From Daejeonella sp. (GTDB lineage Bacteria > Bacteroidota > Bacteroidia > Sphingobacteriales > Sphingobacteriaceae), in assembly GCF_030695525.1 (NCBI RefSeq), contig NZ_JAUYSS010000071.1, positions 24,431 through 88,430 on the forward strand: 64,000 nt of DNA. Direction: 5' to 3'. Below the pieces are notes generated by a model. That model did no database searches and was not told the origin of the DNA. It was given only the letters and a program-made list of their open reading frames with translations. Within the stretch, counting starts at the first letter, position 1; every line of letters starts with the position of its first letter. Positions 7,621-15,809 of this stretch are shown piece by piece. The position numbers were made by a program, and so were the translations under genes.

Positions 7621-8517
7621 ATGCAACGCAGAATTTTTTTACAAGGTACTGGTCTCTCATTGGCTATGTTGGCCATTGCGAATAATAAAACTCTGGCTAA
7701 TTTTTTAAGGCAGCCTGCCTATAAATTTACCCCTTTAAGAAATGATGTGGGGATATTTACTGAGCAGGGAGGTACTATAGCTTGGTTATCAAATCATTCG
7801 GGAATGGCAGTAGTCGATACACAATTTGTTGATCCGGCAACTCATCTGATAGCAGAACTAAAGAAAATTTCGTCAAAACCATTGAATTATGTGATCAATA
7901 CCCATCATCACGGAGATCATACGGGTGGAAATCTTGCCTTTAAGGGATTGGCTGAGAAGGTAGTTGGACATATTAACTGTCTTGCGAACCATAGGAAAAC
8001 GGCCGCAACTCAGAAATCTGAAGACAAGCAATTATTTGCTGATACTGTATTTCAGGATAATTGGAAAGTTAAACTTGGTTCTGAACGTATTCAGGCGCAT
8101 TATTTTGGTGCAGGACATACCAATGGGGATATAATTGTGCATTTTGAGCATGCAAACATTGCTCATATGGGAGATCTGATGTTCAATAAAAGATTTCCTT
8201 TTGTTGACAGAGCTGGGGGTGCAAACATTCAAAGCTGGGTGAATGTACTGGATAAAACCATTGCTAAATTCGATAAAGATACCTTATTTGTTTTCGGCCA
8301 TTCTGCAGATCCTGCAAAAGTTACAGGTGGCAAAGAGGAAATTAGAGCTATGCAGAACTACCTTGAAAAGCTGCTTCTTTTTGTGAAAAATGAGATTAAA
8401 GCTGGAAAATCTAAAGATGATATATTAAAAGCCCAAACAATTCCCGGTGCAGAAGATTTTCAGGGACAAGGAATTCAAAGAAGTTTGACTGCGGCTTATG
8501 AAGAATTAAGTTCTTAG
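7621..8517 (+). CDS. Exported MBL-fold metallo-hydrolase
   Basis: This 298-residue protein begins with a signal that looks Tat-like (QRRIFLQGTG followed by a hydrophobic stretch). The mature part has the Zn motif THHHGDHTGG, a second His in HYFGAGHTNGD, HMGDLMFN and FGHS near the end. It resembles soluble periplasmic metallo-beta-lactamase relatives that hydrolyse small molecules; no resistance activity can be claimed. I chose ATG 7621 over two in-frame TTG codons just upstream. It stands alone after a terminator. Confidence 0.8.
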   Translation: MQRRIFLQGTGLSLAMLAIANNKTLANFLRQPAYKFTPLRNDVGIFTEQGGTIAWLSNHSGMAVVDTQFVDPATHLIAELKKISSKPLNYVINTHHHGDHTGGNLAFKGLAEKVVGHINCLANHRKTAATQKSEDKQLFADTVFQDNWKVKLGSERIQAHYFGAGHTNGDIIVHFEHANIAHMGDLMFNKRFPFVDRAGGANIQSWVNVLDKTIAKFDKDTLFVFGHSADPAKVTGGKEEIRAMQNYLEKLLLFVKNEIKAGKSKDDILKAQTIPGAEDFQGQGIQRSLTAAYEELSS

Positions 8518-8928
8518 CGTTATTTGACTCATTAATTGAAGGATTAAGTTTCAATAATTTCACCCTTTCATTGTCACGGGTAAACTCTAATTTTATTTTA
8601 GCCTCTTAGTAATCCAATGTATTAATCAAAGTATTTATGAGATGACACCAGTACGGTTGCTCAATAGGCTCCAGCTTTCGTCAACGGGTATGTTCGTTTT
8701 CGGGCTTAAGCCCATAGACTACAATATTTGGAAGTGCTGTAATATTAAAAATTCGGGTTAGAAAATGGTAAATGTGGATAATATATCGGTATTTCGGTGC
8801 TAAAGCACCAGTATTTGTTCCGTTCTGTTCGTTTAGGTTTTGGGCTGAAGCCCGGAATGAAAACCGGATCTTTATCCGGAGCTAAAGCACCGGGCTATTC
8901 AGCGATAAGGCTATACCAATAGGCCTCT
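8518..8928. repeat. Gene-free stretch with clustered short palindromes
   Basis: No coding frame is supported here. The right half has a series of small palindromes: GGGCTTAAGCCC (8702-8713), GGTGCTAAAGCACC (8796-8809), GGGCTGAAGCCC (8842-8853) and a CCGGAT/ATCCGG stem (8864-8879), followed by another GCTAAAGCACCGGGCT. The repeated cores GGGCT-AGCCC and GGTGCT-AGCACC suggest a REP-like dispersed element between a plus-strand gene and the convergent accD. Confidence 0.6.
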
Positions 8929-9771
8929 TTACGCCAGCATTTTCAAAAATGATCCCAGTTTCGCTTTCATTTGCCTTCTGTCAACAATAAAGTCCAAAAA
9001 ACCATGCTCCAGTACAAATTCTGATGTTTGGAAGCCTTTGGGAAGATCTTTTTTTATGGTTTCTTTGATTACTCTGGGACCTGCAAAGCCTATTAAAGCG
9101 CCAGGCTCCGAGATATTAATGTCGCCCAGCATCGCATAAGAAGCGGTAACTCCGCCTGTTGTCGGATCTGTAAGCAATGAAATATAGGGAATTTTTGCCT
9201 GGCTCAACAGTGCTAATTTCGCGGAAGTTTTGGCCATTTGCATCAGTGAAAATGCAGCCTCCATCATCCTTGCACCACCCGATTTTGAGATCATCATGAA
9301 TGGAATCTTATGCTTGATGCTGAAATCAATAGAACGGGCGATTTTTTCACCAACAACAGAACCCATCGATCCCCCAATAAAATTAAAATCCATACAGGCA
9401 ATGACCAGACCCTGCCCTGCTAATTTACCCGTGGCAGAGCGTATGGCATCGTTTAATCCTGTTTTAGCATAGCTTTCTTCCAGTCTGTCGGTATACTTTT
9501 TAGTATCGGTAAAATTCAGGGGATCAGCTGATCGTATATTGGGAAATAATTCAGTGAATTCATTATTGTCGAATAGAATTTCAAAATATTCTTTTGAACC
9601 TATGCGCAAATGGTAGGCACAGTATTGGCAAACGTATTTATTTTCTACCTGTTCTGCGTAATGCAGAGGTTTTTTACATGAAGGACATTTATTCCATAAC
9701 CCGTCGGGTGTCTCTTTTTTTTCCTCTGTGGAAGTTATAATCCCCTTTTTTTCTCTCTTAAACCAGGCCAT
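8929..9771 (-). CDS. accD: Acetyl-CoA carboxylase carboxyltransferase, beta subunit
   Basis: This 280-residue cytoplasmic subunit pairs with AccA to move the carboxyl group from biotin to acetyl-CoA, the first committed step of fatty acid synthesis. It has the N-terminal zinc ribbon ([10 protein letters not shown], then CQYC) and the crotonase-like core with [35 protein letters not shown] and [11 protein letters not shown]. The length is normal. accA is not in the window. The gene diverges from fbaA. Confidence 0.95.
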   Translation of the reverse strand: MAWFKREKKGIITSTEEKKETPDGLWNKCPSCKKPLHYAEQVENKYVCQYCAYHLRIGSKEYFEILFDNNEFTELFPNIRSADPLNFTDTKKYTDRLEESYAKTGLNDAIRSATGKLAGQGLVIACMDFNFIGGSMGSVVGEKIARSIDFSIKHKIPFMMISKSGGARMMEAAFSLMQMAKTSAKLALLSQAKIPYISLLTDPTTGGVTASYAMLGDINISEPGALIGFAGPRVIKETIKKDLPKGFQTSEFVLEHGFLDFIVDRRQMKAKLGSFLKMLA

Positions 9772-9936
9772 TTCGGATGTGTGTATAGCCTACAAAGAAA
9801 CAAAAATTTTAAGAAAGCAATGCCCATCATAATAATAGAATTAAACTTATCATTCATGGTATAGAATTATTAAGCTTATTGCTTGATTTTGAGCCTATTT
9901 TTCATAATTTCGATCATCGTACATAAAATTAAAATC

Positions 9937-11016
9937 ATGAATTTAAAAGAATTTAAGGGTGTTTTGCATGGGGATGCGGTTCAGGAATTATTTGAAGTGG
10001 CCAAAAAACATCAATTTGCCCTGCCAGCAGTAAATGTAATTGGTACAAATTCGATCAATGCAGTAATGGAGACAGCTAAGTCTGTCAATTCTCCGGTAAT
10101 AATTCAGCTTTCAAATGGTGGGGCACAGTTCTACGCCGGGAAGTCACTGAAAAATGATAATTTAAATGCATGTATACTTGGGGGAGTATCAGCGGCACAA
10201 CATATACATCTTCTCGCTGAACATTACGGAGTGGCCGTGATTTTACACACAGACCACGCTGCTAAGAAACTATTACCCTGGATTGATGGACTATTGGATC
10301 ATGGGGAACGTTTTTTTGCTCAAACTGGTAAACCACTATATTCCTCACATATGCTCGACCTGTCGGAAGAGCCGATTGAAGAGAATATTGAGATCAGTAA
10401 AAAGTATTTAAGCCGTATGAAAGGCCTGGGGATGACGCTTGAAATTGAACTCGGGGTAACCGGCGGAGAAGAGGATGGTGTGGATAACAGTGATGTTGAC
10501 AGTTCTAAATTATATACTCAGCCTTCTGAAGTTGCTTATGCTTATAAAGAACTAAGTACTGTCAGTGAGAAATTTACTGTTGCTGCAGCTTTTGGAAATG
10601 TCCATGGTGTTTATAAGCCTGGCAATGTGAAATTACAACCGGTTATTCTGAAGAACTCCCAGGATTTTGTTCGTTCTGAGTTTAATATCAGCACAGAGAA
10701 ACCTGTAAATTTTGTATTCCATGGCGGCTCAGGATCTTCACAGGAAGAAATTCGGGAAGCGATATCCTATGGAGCTATTAAAATGAATATTGATACCGAT
10801 ATGCAATGGGCATTCTGGGAAGGTATAAAAGATTATTACCAATCAAAAGAAGCTTACCTCCAAAGTCAGATAGGCAATCCGGATGGGGAGGACTCGCCTA
10901 ATAAAAAATATTATGATCCGCGTGTCTGGCTTCGAAAAGGGGAGGAAAATTTTGTTAAAAGGCTGACTCAGGCCTTTGATGATCTTAATTGTATAAACGT
11001 CAACGATAGACTATAA
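9937..11016 (+). CDS. fbaA: Class II fructose-bisphosphate aldolase
   Basis: This zinc-dependent enzyme cleaves fructose-1,6-bisphosphate to DHAP and glyceraldehyde-3-phosphate. Visible are LHTDHAAKKLLPW with metal His and catalytic Asp, EIELGVTGGEEDGV, AAFGNVHGVYKPG and FHGGSGSS. Starting at ATG 9937 gives 359 residues, the usual length of the E. coli-type class IIA enzyme. A longer in-frame start at 9883 would add a hydrophobic leader unlike the family and is rejected. A long hairpin follows the stop directly. Confidence 0.95.
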   Translation: MNLKEFKGVLHGDAVQELFEVAKKHQFALPAVNVIGTNSINAVMETAKSVNSPVIIQLSNGGAQFYAGKSLKNDNLNACILGGVSAAQHIHLLAEHYGVAVILHTDHAAKKLLPWIDGLLDHGERFFAQTGKPLYSSHMLDLSEEPIEENIEISKKYLSRMKGLGMTLEIELGVTGGEEDGVDNSDVDSSKLYTQPSEVAYAYKELSTVSEKFTVAAAFGNVHGVYKPGNVKLQPVILKNSQDFVRSEFNISTEKPVNFVFHGGSGSSQEEIREAISYGAIKMNIDTDMQWAFWEGIKDYYQSKEAYLQSQIGNPDGEDSPNKKYYDPRVWLRKGEENFVKRLTQAFDDLNCINVNDRL

Positions 11017-11062
11017 ACTAATTTAAAGGGCTTTTCTGTTGAGAAAGGCCCTTTAAATTAGT
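11017..11062 (+). terminator. Long hairpin after fbaA
   Basis: A nearly perfect 20-base-pair stem (arms beginning ACTAATTTAAAGGGC and ending GCCCTTTAAATTAGT, one G-T pair) with a six-base loop starts at the base after the fbaA stop. It lacks a clean T-run after the stem, but the A/T-rich outer stem could serve. It separates fbaA from the GNAT gene. Confidence 0.7.
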
Positions 11063-11074
11063 ATAAATTATTTC

Positions 11075-11509
11075 ATGGAAATGGAAGATCAGATAATAGT
11101 TGAACGGGTTAGTAACGAGACAGACCTTCAGCAGGTGTTTGCCATCCGGAGAAAAGTATTCGTTGATGAACAAAATTGCCCTCCTGAGCTTGAATGGGAG
11201 TTCGAAGAAGAGTCTGTTCATTTTCTGGGCAAGTTCAATGGTGTTCCTGCAGGAGCTTCCCGCTGGCGTAAAACCCTAAATGGATACAAGCTTGAACGTT
11301 TTGCCGTGTTGAAAGAATTCAGGGAAAAAGGAATGGGGCAGGCACTGGTGGCTAAGGTTTTAAATGACCTTCCTAAGGATGCTGAGTATGTTTATCTGCA
11401 CGCACAACTTGACGCAATGCCATTATATGCTAAATTCGGGTTTGAAAAGGCCGGTGAACAATTTGAAGAGGCTGGGATTCAGCATTTTAAAATGATCCTT
11501 CAAGCTTAA
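11075..11509 (+). CDS. GNAT family N-acetyltransferase
   Basis: This 144-residue protein has the GNAT core: FAIRRKVFVDEQ near the N-terminus (typical of the ElaA/YjcF-like subgroup), ASRWRKT, then LERFAVLKEFREKGMGQAL, which is the acetyl-CoA pyrophosphate loop, and a C-terminal LDAMPLYAKFGFEKAG. The acceptor is unknown. ATG at 11075 or 11081 are both possible starts. It converges on the HMG-CoA lyase gene across a composite repeat. Confidence 0.85.
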   Translation: MEMEDQIIVERVSNETDLQQVFAIRRKVFVDEQNCPPELEWEFEEESVHFLGKFNGVPAGASRWRKTLNGYKLERFAVLKEFREKGMGQALVAKVLNDLPKDAEYVYLHAQLDAMPLYAKFGFEKAGEQFEEAGIQHFKMILQA

Positions 11510-11617
11510 AGCAGAAAGCTTAAAGCTTAAAGCAGAAAGGTTAAAGCTGAAATAGGAAACCGTTATCAACTGTCAACCCGAGTGCTATCGGTTCTCCATT
11601 CTCCACTCTCCACTTTC
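11508..11617. repeat. Composite intergenic repeat, copy 2 (B then reversed A)
   Basis: Left part (about 11500-11545): tandem AAGCTTAAAGCAGAAAGC units. Right part (about 11594-11617): TCTCCACTCTCCACTTTC, the complement of the A-type GAGAGT run. This is the reverse of the order at 2437-2540, and again the element lies exactly between the stops of two convergent genes. The B units reach back over the end of the GNAT gene. Confidence 0.6.
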
Positions 11618-11619
11618 AT

Positions 11620-12468
11620 TTAATAAAATACCTTCTTAGAATAGGTAATTGCTTCTTCCCATTTTTCAAGATTCAGCCCATGATTTTCCCCTTTTGCTTC
11701 CAGAAACGAAATGAGGCTCTCGGTTGCAATATTTCCGGTGAGATTGTCGGATGCCATAGGGCAGCCTCCGTAGCCTCCGAGCGAGCTGTCAAATCGTCTG
11801 CAGCCACTTTCCCAGGCTGCCTCTACTTTTTCATACCAGGTTGAAGGAGTACTGTGAAGGTGTATCCCAAATTCGATTTTTGGGAAGCTGGACACCAGGT
11901 GTGGATATAGGTAATTAATCTTTTCAGGGCTCGAAACCCCTGTTGTATCAGCAAGTGATATAATACCGGCACCTCTTTCTGCCAATTCTTGAGCCCAATG
12001 TGCTACAATATCATTACTCCAGGGGTCGCCATAGGGATTTCCAAAGCCCATCGAAAGATAGATAACCGCTTGTTTATTAGATTTTTCACAGTGATTAAGT
12101 AATTTTTCAACGATTAGTAAGGATGTTTCAATTCCGGAGTTTGTATTTCTCTGCTGAAATGTTTCGGAAACTGAAAAAGGAAATCCCAAGTATGTAATTT
12201 GCGGATGTTTAATGGCCTCTTCAACCCCTCTCAGATTGGCGACAATTGCTAAAAGCTTTGTTTTTCCCTTACTGAGATCCAGTTTATTTAATACTTCGCT
12301 GGTGTCTATCAATTGAGGGATGGCCTTTTCTGAAACAAAACTCCCAAAATCGATGGTATCGAATCCAACCTCTAAAAGCAGATTGATAAATTCGGCCTTA
12401 ATTTCGGTGGGAATAAAATCATGGATTCCCTGCATTGCGTCACGCGGACATTCGATCAGTTTTGTCAT
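11620..12468 (-). CDS. Hydroxymethylglutaryl-CoA lyase
   Basis: This 282-residue TIM-barrel enzyme splits HMG-CoA into acetyl-CoA and acetoacetate, as in leucine breakdown. It has the N-terminal PRDAMQG motif (R-D-x-x-Q at the metal site), GFGNPYGDPW, the HLHSTPS metal histidines, and the C-terminal SSLGGYGGCPMA loop with the catalytic Cys. It is close in plan to other DRE-TIM enzymes, but the GGCP loop favours the lyase. It is not beside other leucine-degradation genes. Confidence 0.85.
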   Translation of the reverse strand: MTKLIECPRDAMQGIHDFIPTEIKAEFINLLLEVGFDTIDFGSFVSEKAIPQLIDTSEVLNKLDLSKGKTKLLAIVANLRGVEEAIKHPQITYLGFPFSVSETFQQRNTNSGIETSLLIVEKLLNHCEKSNKQAVIYLSMGFGNPYGDPWSNDIVAHWAQELAERGAGIISLADTTGVSSPEKINYLYPHLVSSFPKIEFGIHLHSTPSTWYEKVEAAWESGCRRFDSSLGGYGGCPMASDNLTGNIATESLISFLEAKGENHGLNLEKWEEAITYSKKVFY

Positions 12469-12524
12469 TGAAGCCTTATCTTATTCCAAAATTTAATATA
12501 AAACGTTCTAATATCACAATCCTG

Positions 12525-12550
12525 TCCTTCCGGACCCCGATCCGGAAGGA
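12525..12550. repeat. Perfect 10-bp inverted repeat next to the NDH-2 stop
   Basis: TCCTTCCGGA and TCCGGAAGGA face each other across a six-base loop, starting one base after the NADH dehydrogenase stop (minus strand). There is no T-run on either side, so it is either a weak terminator or a REP-like palindrome. Confidence 0.5.
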
Positions 12551-12551
12551 T

Positions 12552-13859
12552 TCACTTGGAATAAGTATCCTCCGTCATCGATTCTCTGTTGAATCTCCTG
12601 ATTATTAGCCTTGTTCCACGGTCGTAGCTGAAATAACTCCAGACCCAGTTCACAAAGGTGACAACTTTATTTCGAAATCCAACCAGCGACATCAGGTGTA
12701 CAAACATCCAGACAAACCATGCAAAAATTCCCTGAAAGCGGATTTTTCCTATATCAACTACCGCAAGGTTACGGCCAACAGTGGCCATAGAACCCTTGTC
12801 AAAGTATTTAAATGGCTCGGGTTCTTCATTATTAATGAAATGGATGATATTTTTTGCCAGTTGAGTGCCCTGTTGTATCGCAACGGGAGCTACTCCAGGT
12901 AAGCCATTAGGATTCTCCTGACTAATGCAGGCGGCAACATCACCGATCGCAAAGATATATTCTTCTGCCATTACACGGTTAAATTCATCTACCAGGATCC
13001 GGTTTCCCCGGGTTATTGATTCTGATTTCAAGCCTTCAAGAGTTGCACCTTTTACTCCTGCCGACCAAAGGACATTTTTAGTGTCAATCGCCTGTCCGTT
13101 AGAAAGCTTAATGACTTTTCCATCATAACTTTCAACCCTCAGATCTGTAAATACCTCAACCCCTAATGTCTGCAGAAACTCTTTTGCTTTTTGGGATGCC
13201 TGACTTGACATTGAGCCTAATAATTCAGGCGAGCCTTCAATCAGATAGACTTTGATGTCATCAACCCGCAATTCCGGGTAATCGGTTGGAAGTACGTGCT
13301 TCTTTAATTCCGCCAGAGAACCTGAAAGTTCGACTCCTGTAGGACCACCCCCTACGACTACAAATTGTAAGAGAGCACTCTTTTTTACCGGATCAGATTC
13401 AATTAATGCTTCTTCAAGATTCTGAAGAATCATACTTCTTAGGTTTAAAGCTTCCGGGATCGATTTCATAGGCATTGAAAAATGTTCAATTTCCTTCTGA
13501 CCAAAGTAATTCGTTTCAGAACCGGTGGCAATAATCAGGAAATCATATTCAATTTCGCCAATTGATGTATGGACGATCTTTTTTTCAGGCTCAATGCGCT
13601 CAACCTCGGTTACCCTGAACGTGAAATTTTTCTGATTTTTAAATATTCTTCGTAAAGGGAATGCAATCGAATCAGCCTCAAGACCTCCAGTGGCTACCTG
13701 ATATAGGAGGGGCTGAAAAGTATGATAATTATGCCTGTCGAGCATAATAATTTCAACTTCTTTGTCTTTTAAACGTTTAGCTATTTCAATTCCCCCAAAT
13801 CCACCGCCTATAATAATTACTCTGGGAAATGCAGTTGATTTATTCATAGGTTTTTCCAT
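12552..13859 (-). CDS. ndh: Type II NADH dehydrogenase
   Basis: This 435-residue flavoprotein passes electrons from NADH to quinone at the inner face of the membrane without pumping protons. It has the FAD site IIIGGGFGGIE near residues 15-25, YHTFQPLLYQVATG (the family's quinone-side segment), the NADH site VVVGGGPTGVELSG, FAIGDVAA for the flavin, and a C-terminal amphipathic/hydrophobic stretch (FAWFVWMFVHLMSLVGF) for membrane contact. Start at ATG 13859 or 13847. Confidence 0.9.
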   Translation of the reverse strand: MEKPMNKSTAFPRVIIIGGGFGGIEIAKRLKDKEVEIIMLDRHNYHTFQPLLYQVATGGLEADSIAFPLRRIFKNQKNFTFRVTEVERIEPEKKIVHTSIGEIEYDFLIIATGSETNYFGQKEIEHFSMPMKSIPEALNLRSMILQNLEEALIESDPVKKSALLQFVVVGGGPTGVELSGSLAELKKHVLPTDYPELRVDDIKVYLIEGSPELLGSMSSQASQKAKEFLQTLGVEVFTDLRVESYDGKVIKLSNGQAIDTKNVLWSAGVKGATLEGLKSESITRGNRILVDEFNRVMAEEYIFAIGDVAACISQENPNGLPGVAPVAIQQGTQLAKNIIHFINNEEPEPFKYFDKGSMATVGRNLAVVDIGKIRFQGIFAWFVWMFVHLMSLVGFRNKVVTFVNWVWSYFSYDRGTRLIIRRFNRESMTEDTYSK

Positions 13860-13895
13860 AGCAGTGTCTTTTTTGTTTTATTTATTTTGATAGCC

Positions 13896-14216
13896 TTAAA
13901 GTTCGTCTCCTCTGATTCGAAAAATCATGCCATTAAGATTCTCGGTAATTCTGATCTGGCAGGCAAGTCTGCTGTCAAATCCCGCATCAGGTAAGGTATC
14001 CAGCATGTCCATTTCTTCATTTCCGGCATTCGGAAGATCTTCCAGGCCTTTGAGAACCTGCACATGACAGGTTGCACACAAAGCCATTCCGCCACAGGTT
14101 GCAAGGATGTTATAATCTGATGCCTTCAAAACTTCCATTAAACTAAGGCTTATTTCTTCCGGTACCTCTACATCCTGACGATCCCCGTTTCTGTCTTCAA
14201 TTGTAATATTGATCAT
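13896..14216 (-). CDS. [2Fe-2S] ferredoxin, adrenodoxin type
   Basis: This 106-residue electron carrier has the plant/adrenodoxin cluster pattern with Cys41, Cys47, Cys50 and Cys86 (CGGMALCATC, then LACQI). The acidic helix EEMDMLD is typical of adrenodoxin-like proteins that dock to reductases. It starts one base after the stop of the ferredoxin reductase gene, so the two form a pair; the downstream electron acceptor is unknown. Confidence 0.9.
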   Translation of the reverse strand: MINITIEDRNGDRQDVEVPEEISLSLMEVLKASDYNILATCGGMALCATCHVQVLKGLEDLPNAGNEEMDMLDTLPDAGFDSRLACQIRITENLNGMIFRIRGDEL

Positions 14217-14217
14217 T

Positions 14218-15222
14218 TTAGAATGCGTTCACGCCGTATACTGTCGTGTATTTAAAACTTAATTTCTGGTCTGGATAAACATATTTGAAGGCACTTTGCA
14301 CCATTAATGCTGCTTCATGAAAGCCGCACAGAATAAGCTTAAGTTTTCCGGGATAGATGTTTATATCTCCAATAGCATAAATGCGTTCTACATTGGTAGA
14401 ATAGTCAAATGTATCTACCAGTATTGCAGATTTGTCAATATTCAGTCCCCAGCCGGCTATTGGACCCAGTTTCGGGCTTAATCCAAATAAAGGGATCAAA
14501 TAATCTGTTTGAACTGTTCTGGTAACCTGATCACGTCCAACAAAGGATACTTCTTTCAGGCTGCCATTACCGCCAACACTCAAGAGGTTTGACTGCAGGA
14601 TCAGATCGATTTTGCCTTTACTGGCCAGTTCATGAACTTTTTCAGCTGAATCGGGAGCACCCCTAAAAGTGTCGCCACGGTGGATCAGGGTTACCCTTTC
14701 GGCGATATCAGCCAAAAATATGGTCCAGTCCAGAGCAGAGTCACCTCCGCCAGCCAAAACAACTCTTTTGTCCCTGAAGTTTTCAGGTTTTTTAACCATG
14801 TACTCTACACCTTTGCCTTCGAAGTCAAGTAAGCCCTGAATTTCAGGTTTGCGTGGCTCGAAACAACCTAAACCTCCGGCAATAACCACTACCTTGCAAT
14901 GTACTTTTGTGCCATCATTGGTTCCGACTATAAAAGAACCATCTTCCTGCTTTTCAAGAGACTCCACACGCTCTCCAAGCGTAAATCCGGGATCAAAGGG
15001 GGCAATTTGTTCCATGAGGCGCTCAACCAGTTCCTGGGCTTTTATTTCAGGATATCCGGGTATATCATAGATTGGCTTTTGCGGATAAATTTCTGATAAC
15101 TGACCGCCGATCTGTGGAAGGGTGTCAATCAAATGGCATCTCATTTTAAGTAATCCTGCTTCAAATACGGCAAATAGTCCTACCGGGCCGGCTCCGATTA
15201 TGCAAATGTCTGTTGAAATCAT
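14218..15222 (-). CDS. Ferredoxin-NAD(P)+ reductase, thioredoxin-reductase type
   Basis: This 334-residue flavoprotein has FAD motif IIGAGPVGLFAVFEAG at the N-terminus, PQIGGQL, a second nucleotide motif VVLAGGGDSALDW, and YAIGDINIYPGK near the C-terminus. It lacks the CxxC of thioredoxin reductase, which marks the ferredoxin reductase branch. It probably reduces the ferredoxin encoded directly downstream. Confidence 0.88.
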   Translation of the reverse strand: MISTDICIIGAGPVGLFAVFEAGLLKMRCHLIDTLPQIGGQLSEIYPQKPIYDIPGYPEIKAQELVERLMEQIAPFDPGFTLGERVESLEKQEDGSFIVGTNDGTKVHCKVVVIAGGLGCFEPRKPEIQGLLDFEGKGVEYMVKKPENFRDKRVVLAGGGDSALDWTIFLADIAERVTLIHRGDTFRGAPDSAEKVHELASKGKIDLILQSNLLSVGGNGSLKEVSFVGRDQVTRTVQTDYLIPLFGLSPKLGPIAGWGLNIDKSAILVDTFDYSTNVERIYAIGDINIYPGKLKLILCGFHEAALMVQSAFKYVYPDQKLSFKYTTVYGVNAF

Positions 15223-15254
15223 TGTATTTGTATTGTGATATTGTTTGTCTATAA

Positions 15255-15707
15255 TTAGGGTAAAAGTTTCTCCTGTTCGTCCAGATTTGTGTAGATCGTA
15301 TCCAGTATCCTCTTCAGATTCTTATAATCTTCTTCTGTCAGATTCTGCCATGCTTTCATTCTTATCTCAGCCATATTCGGCCCCCATTCAGCAACCCGCT
15401 GTTTCCCTAGTTCGGTTAGATGTATGGTAAAGCATCGCCTGTCGTTCGGCTGGATCTTTCTTTCTGTCAGGCCCTTCTTGCATAAGAGATCGATAATACG
15501 GGTTAAGGTGGGATGATCTTTTCCTGTTATCTCAGCTAACTGGCTCTGATTCATATCGTTATTGCTGTTCAGGTTTTTTATGATTAACCATTGATCAACA
15601 GTGATGTCGTAGTTCGAAGCATTAAAGCGACGCTGGGCATATTGTTTTACTTTCCGTGCCGTTCGATCGAGCAGATAGGAATAGGTGCTGAATAATTCTG
15701 TTGCCAT
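15255..15707 (-). CDS. MarR family transcriptional regulator
   Basis: This 150-residue winged-helix protein has the recognition segment SQLAEITGKDHPTLTRIIDLL and the wing PNDRRCFTIHLTELG with the conserved D-R-R. The start MATELFSTYS (15707) is preferred; an in-frame ATG at 15764 would lie inside the secDF terminator hairpin region. It sits 32 bases upstream of the ferredoxin reductase gene on the same strand and may regulate that pair. The ligand is unknown. Confidence 0.85.
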   Translation of the reverse strand: MATELFSTYSYLLDRTARKVKQYAQRRFNASNYDITVDQWLIIKNLNSNNDMNQSQLAEITGKDHPTLTRIIDLLCKKGLTERKIQPNDRRCFTIHLTELGKQRVAEWGPNMAEIRMKAWQNLTEEDYKNLKRILDTIYTNLDEQEKLLP

Positions 15708-15754
15708 GCTTATTGTTCGTATGACAAATATCTGAATAATTTTATTATAAAACA

Positions 15755-15783
15755 AAAAAAGCATCCGCCAGGGGCGGATGCTT
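15755..15783 (-). terminator. Intrinsic terminator of secDF
   Basis: An 11-base-pair stem (AAGCATCCGCC with GGCGGATGCTT, three-base loop) is followed on the minus strand by seven T. It lies 27 bases after the secDF stop. Confidence 0.88.
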
Positions 15784-15809
15784 AAAAAATATTTCTTTAA
15801 AGGGGAATA

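Noticed and set aside
9883..9936. N-terminal extension of the aldolase
   Set aside because: It would add a hydrophobic leader to a cytoplasmic enzyme; the internal ATG gives the exact usual length of 359 residues.
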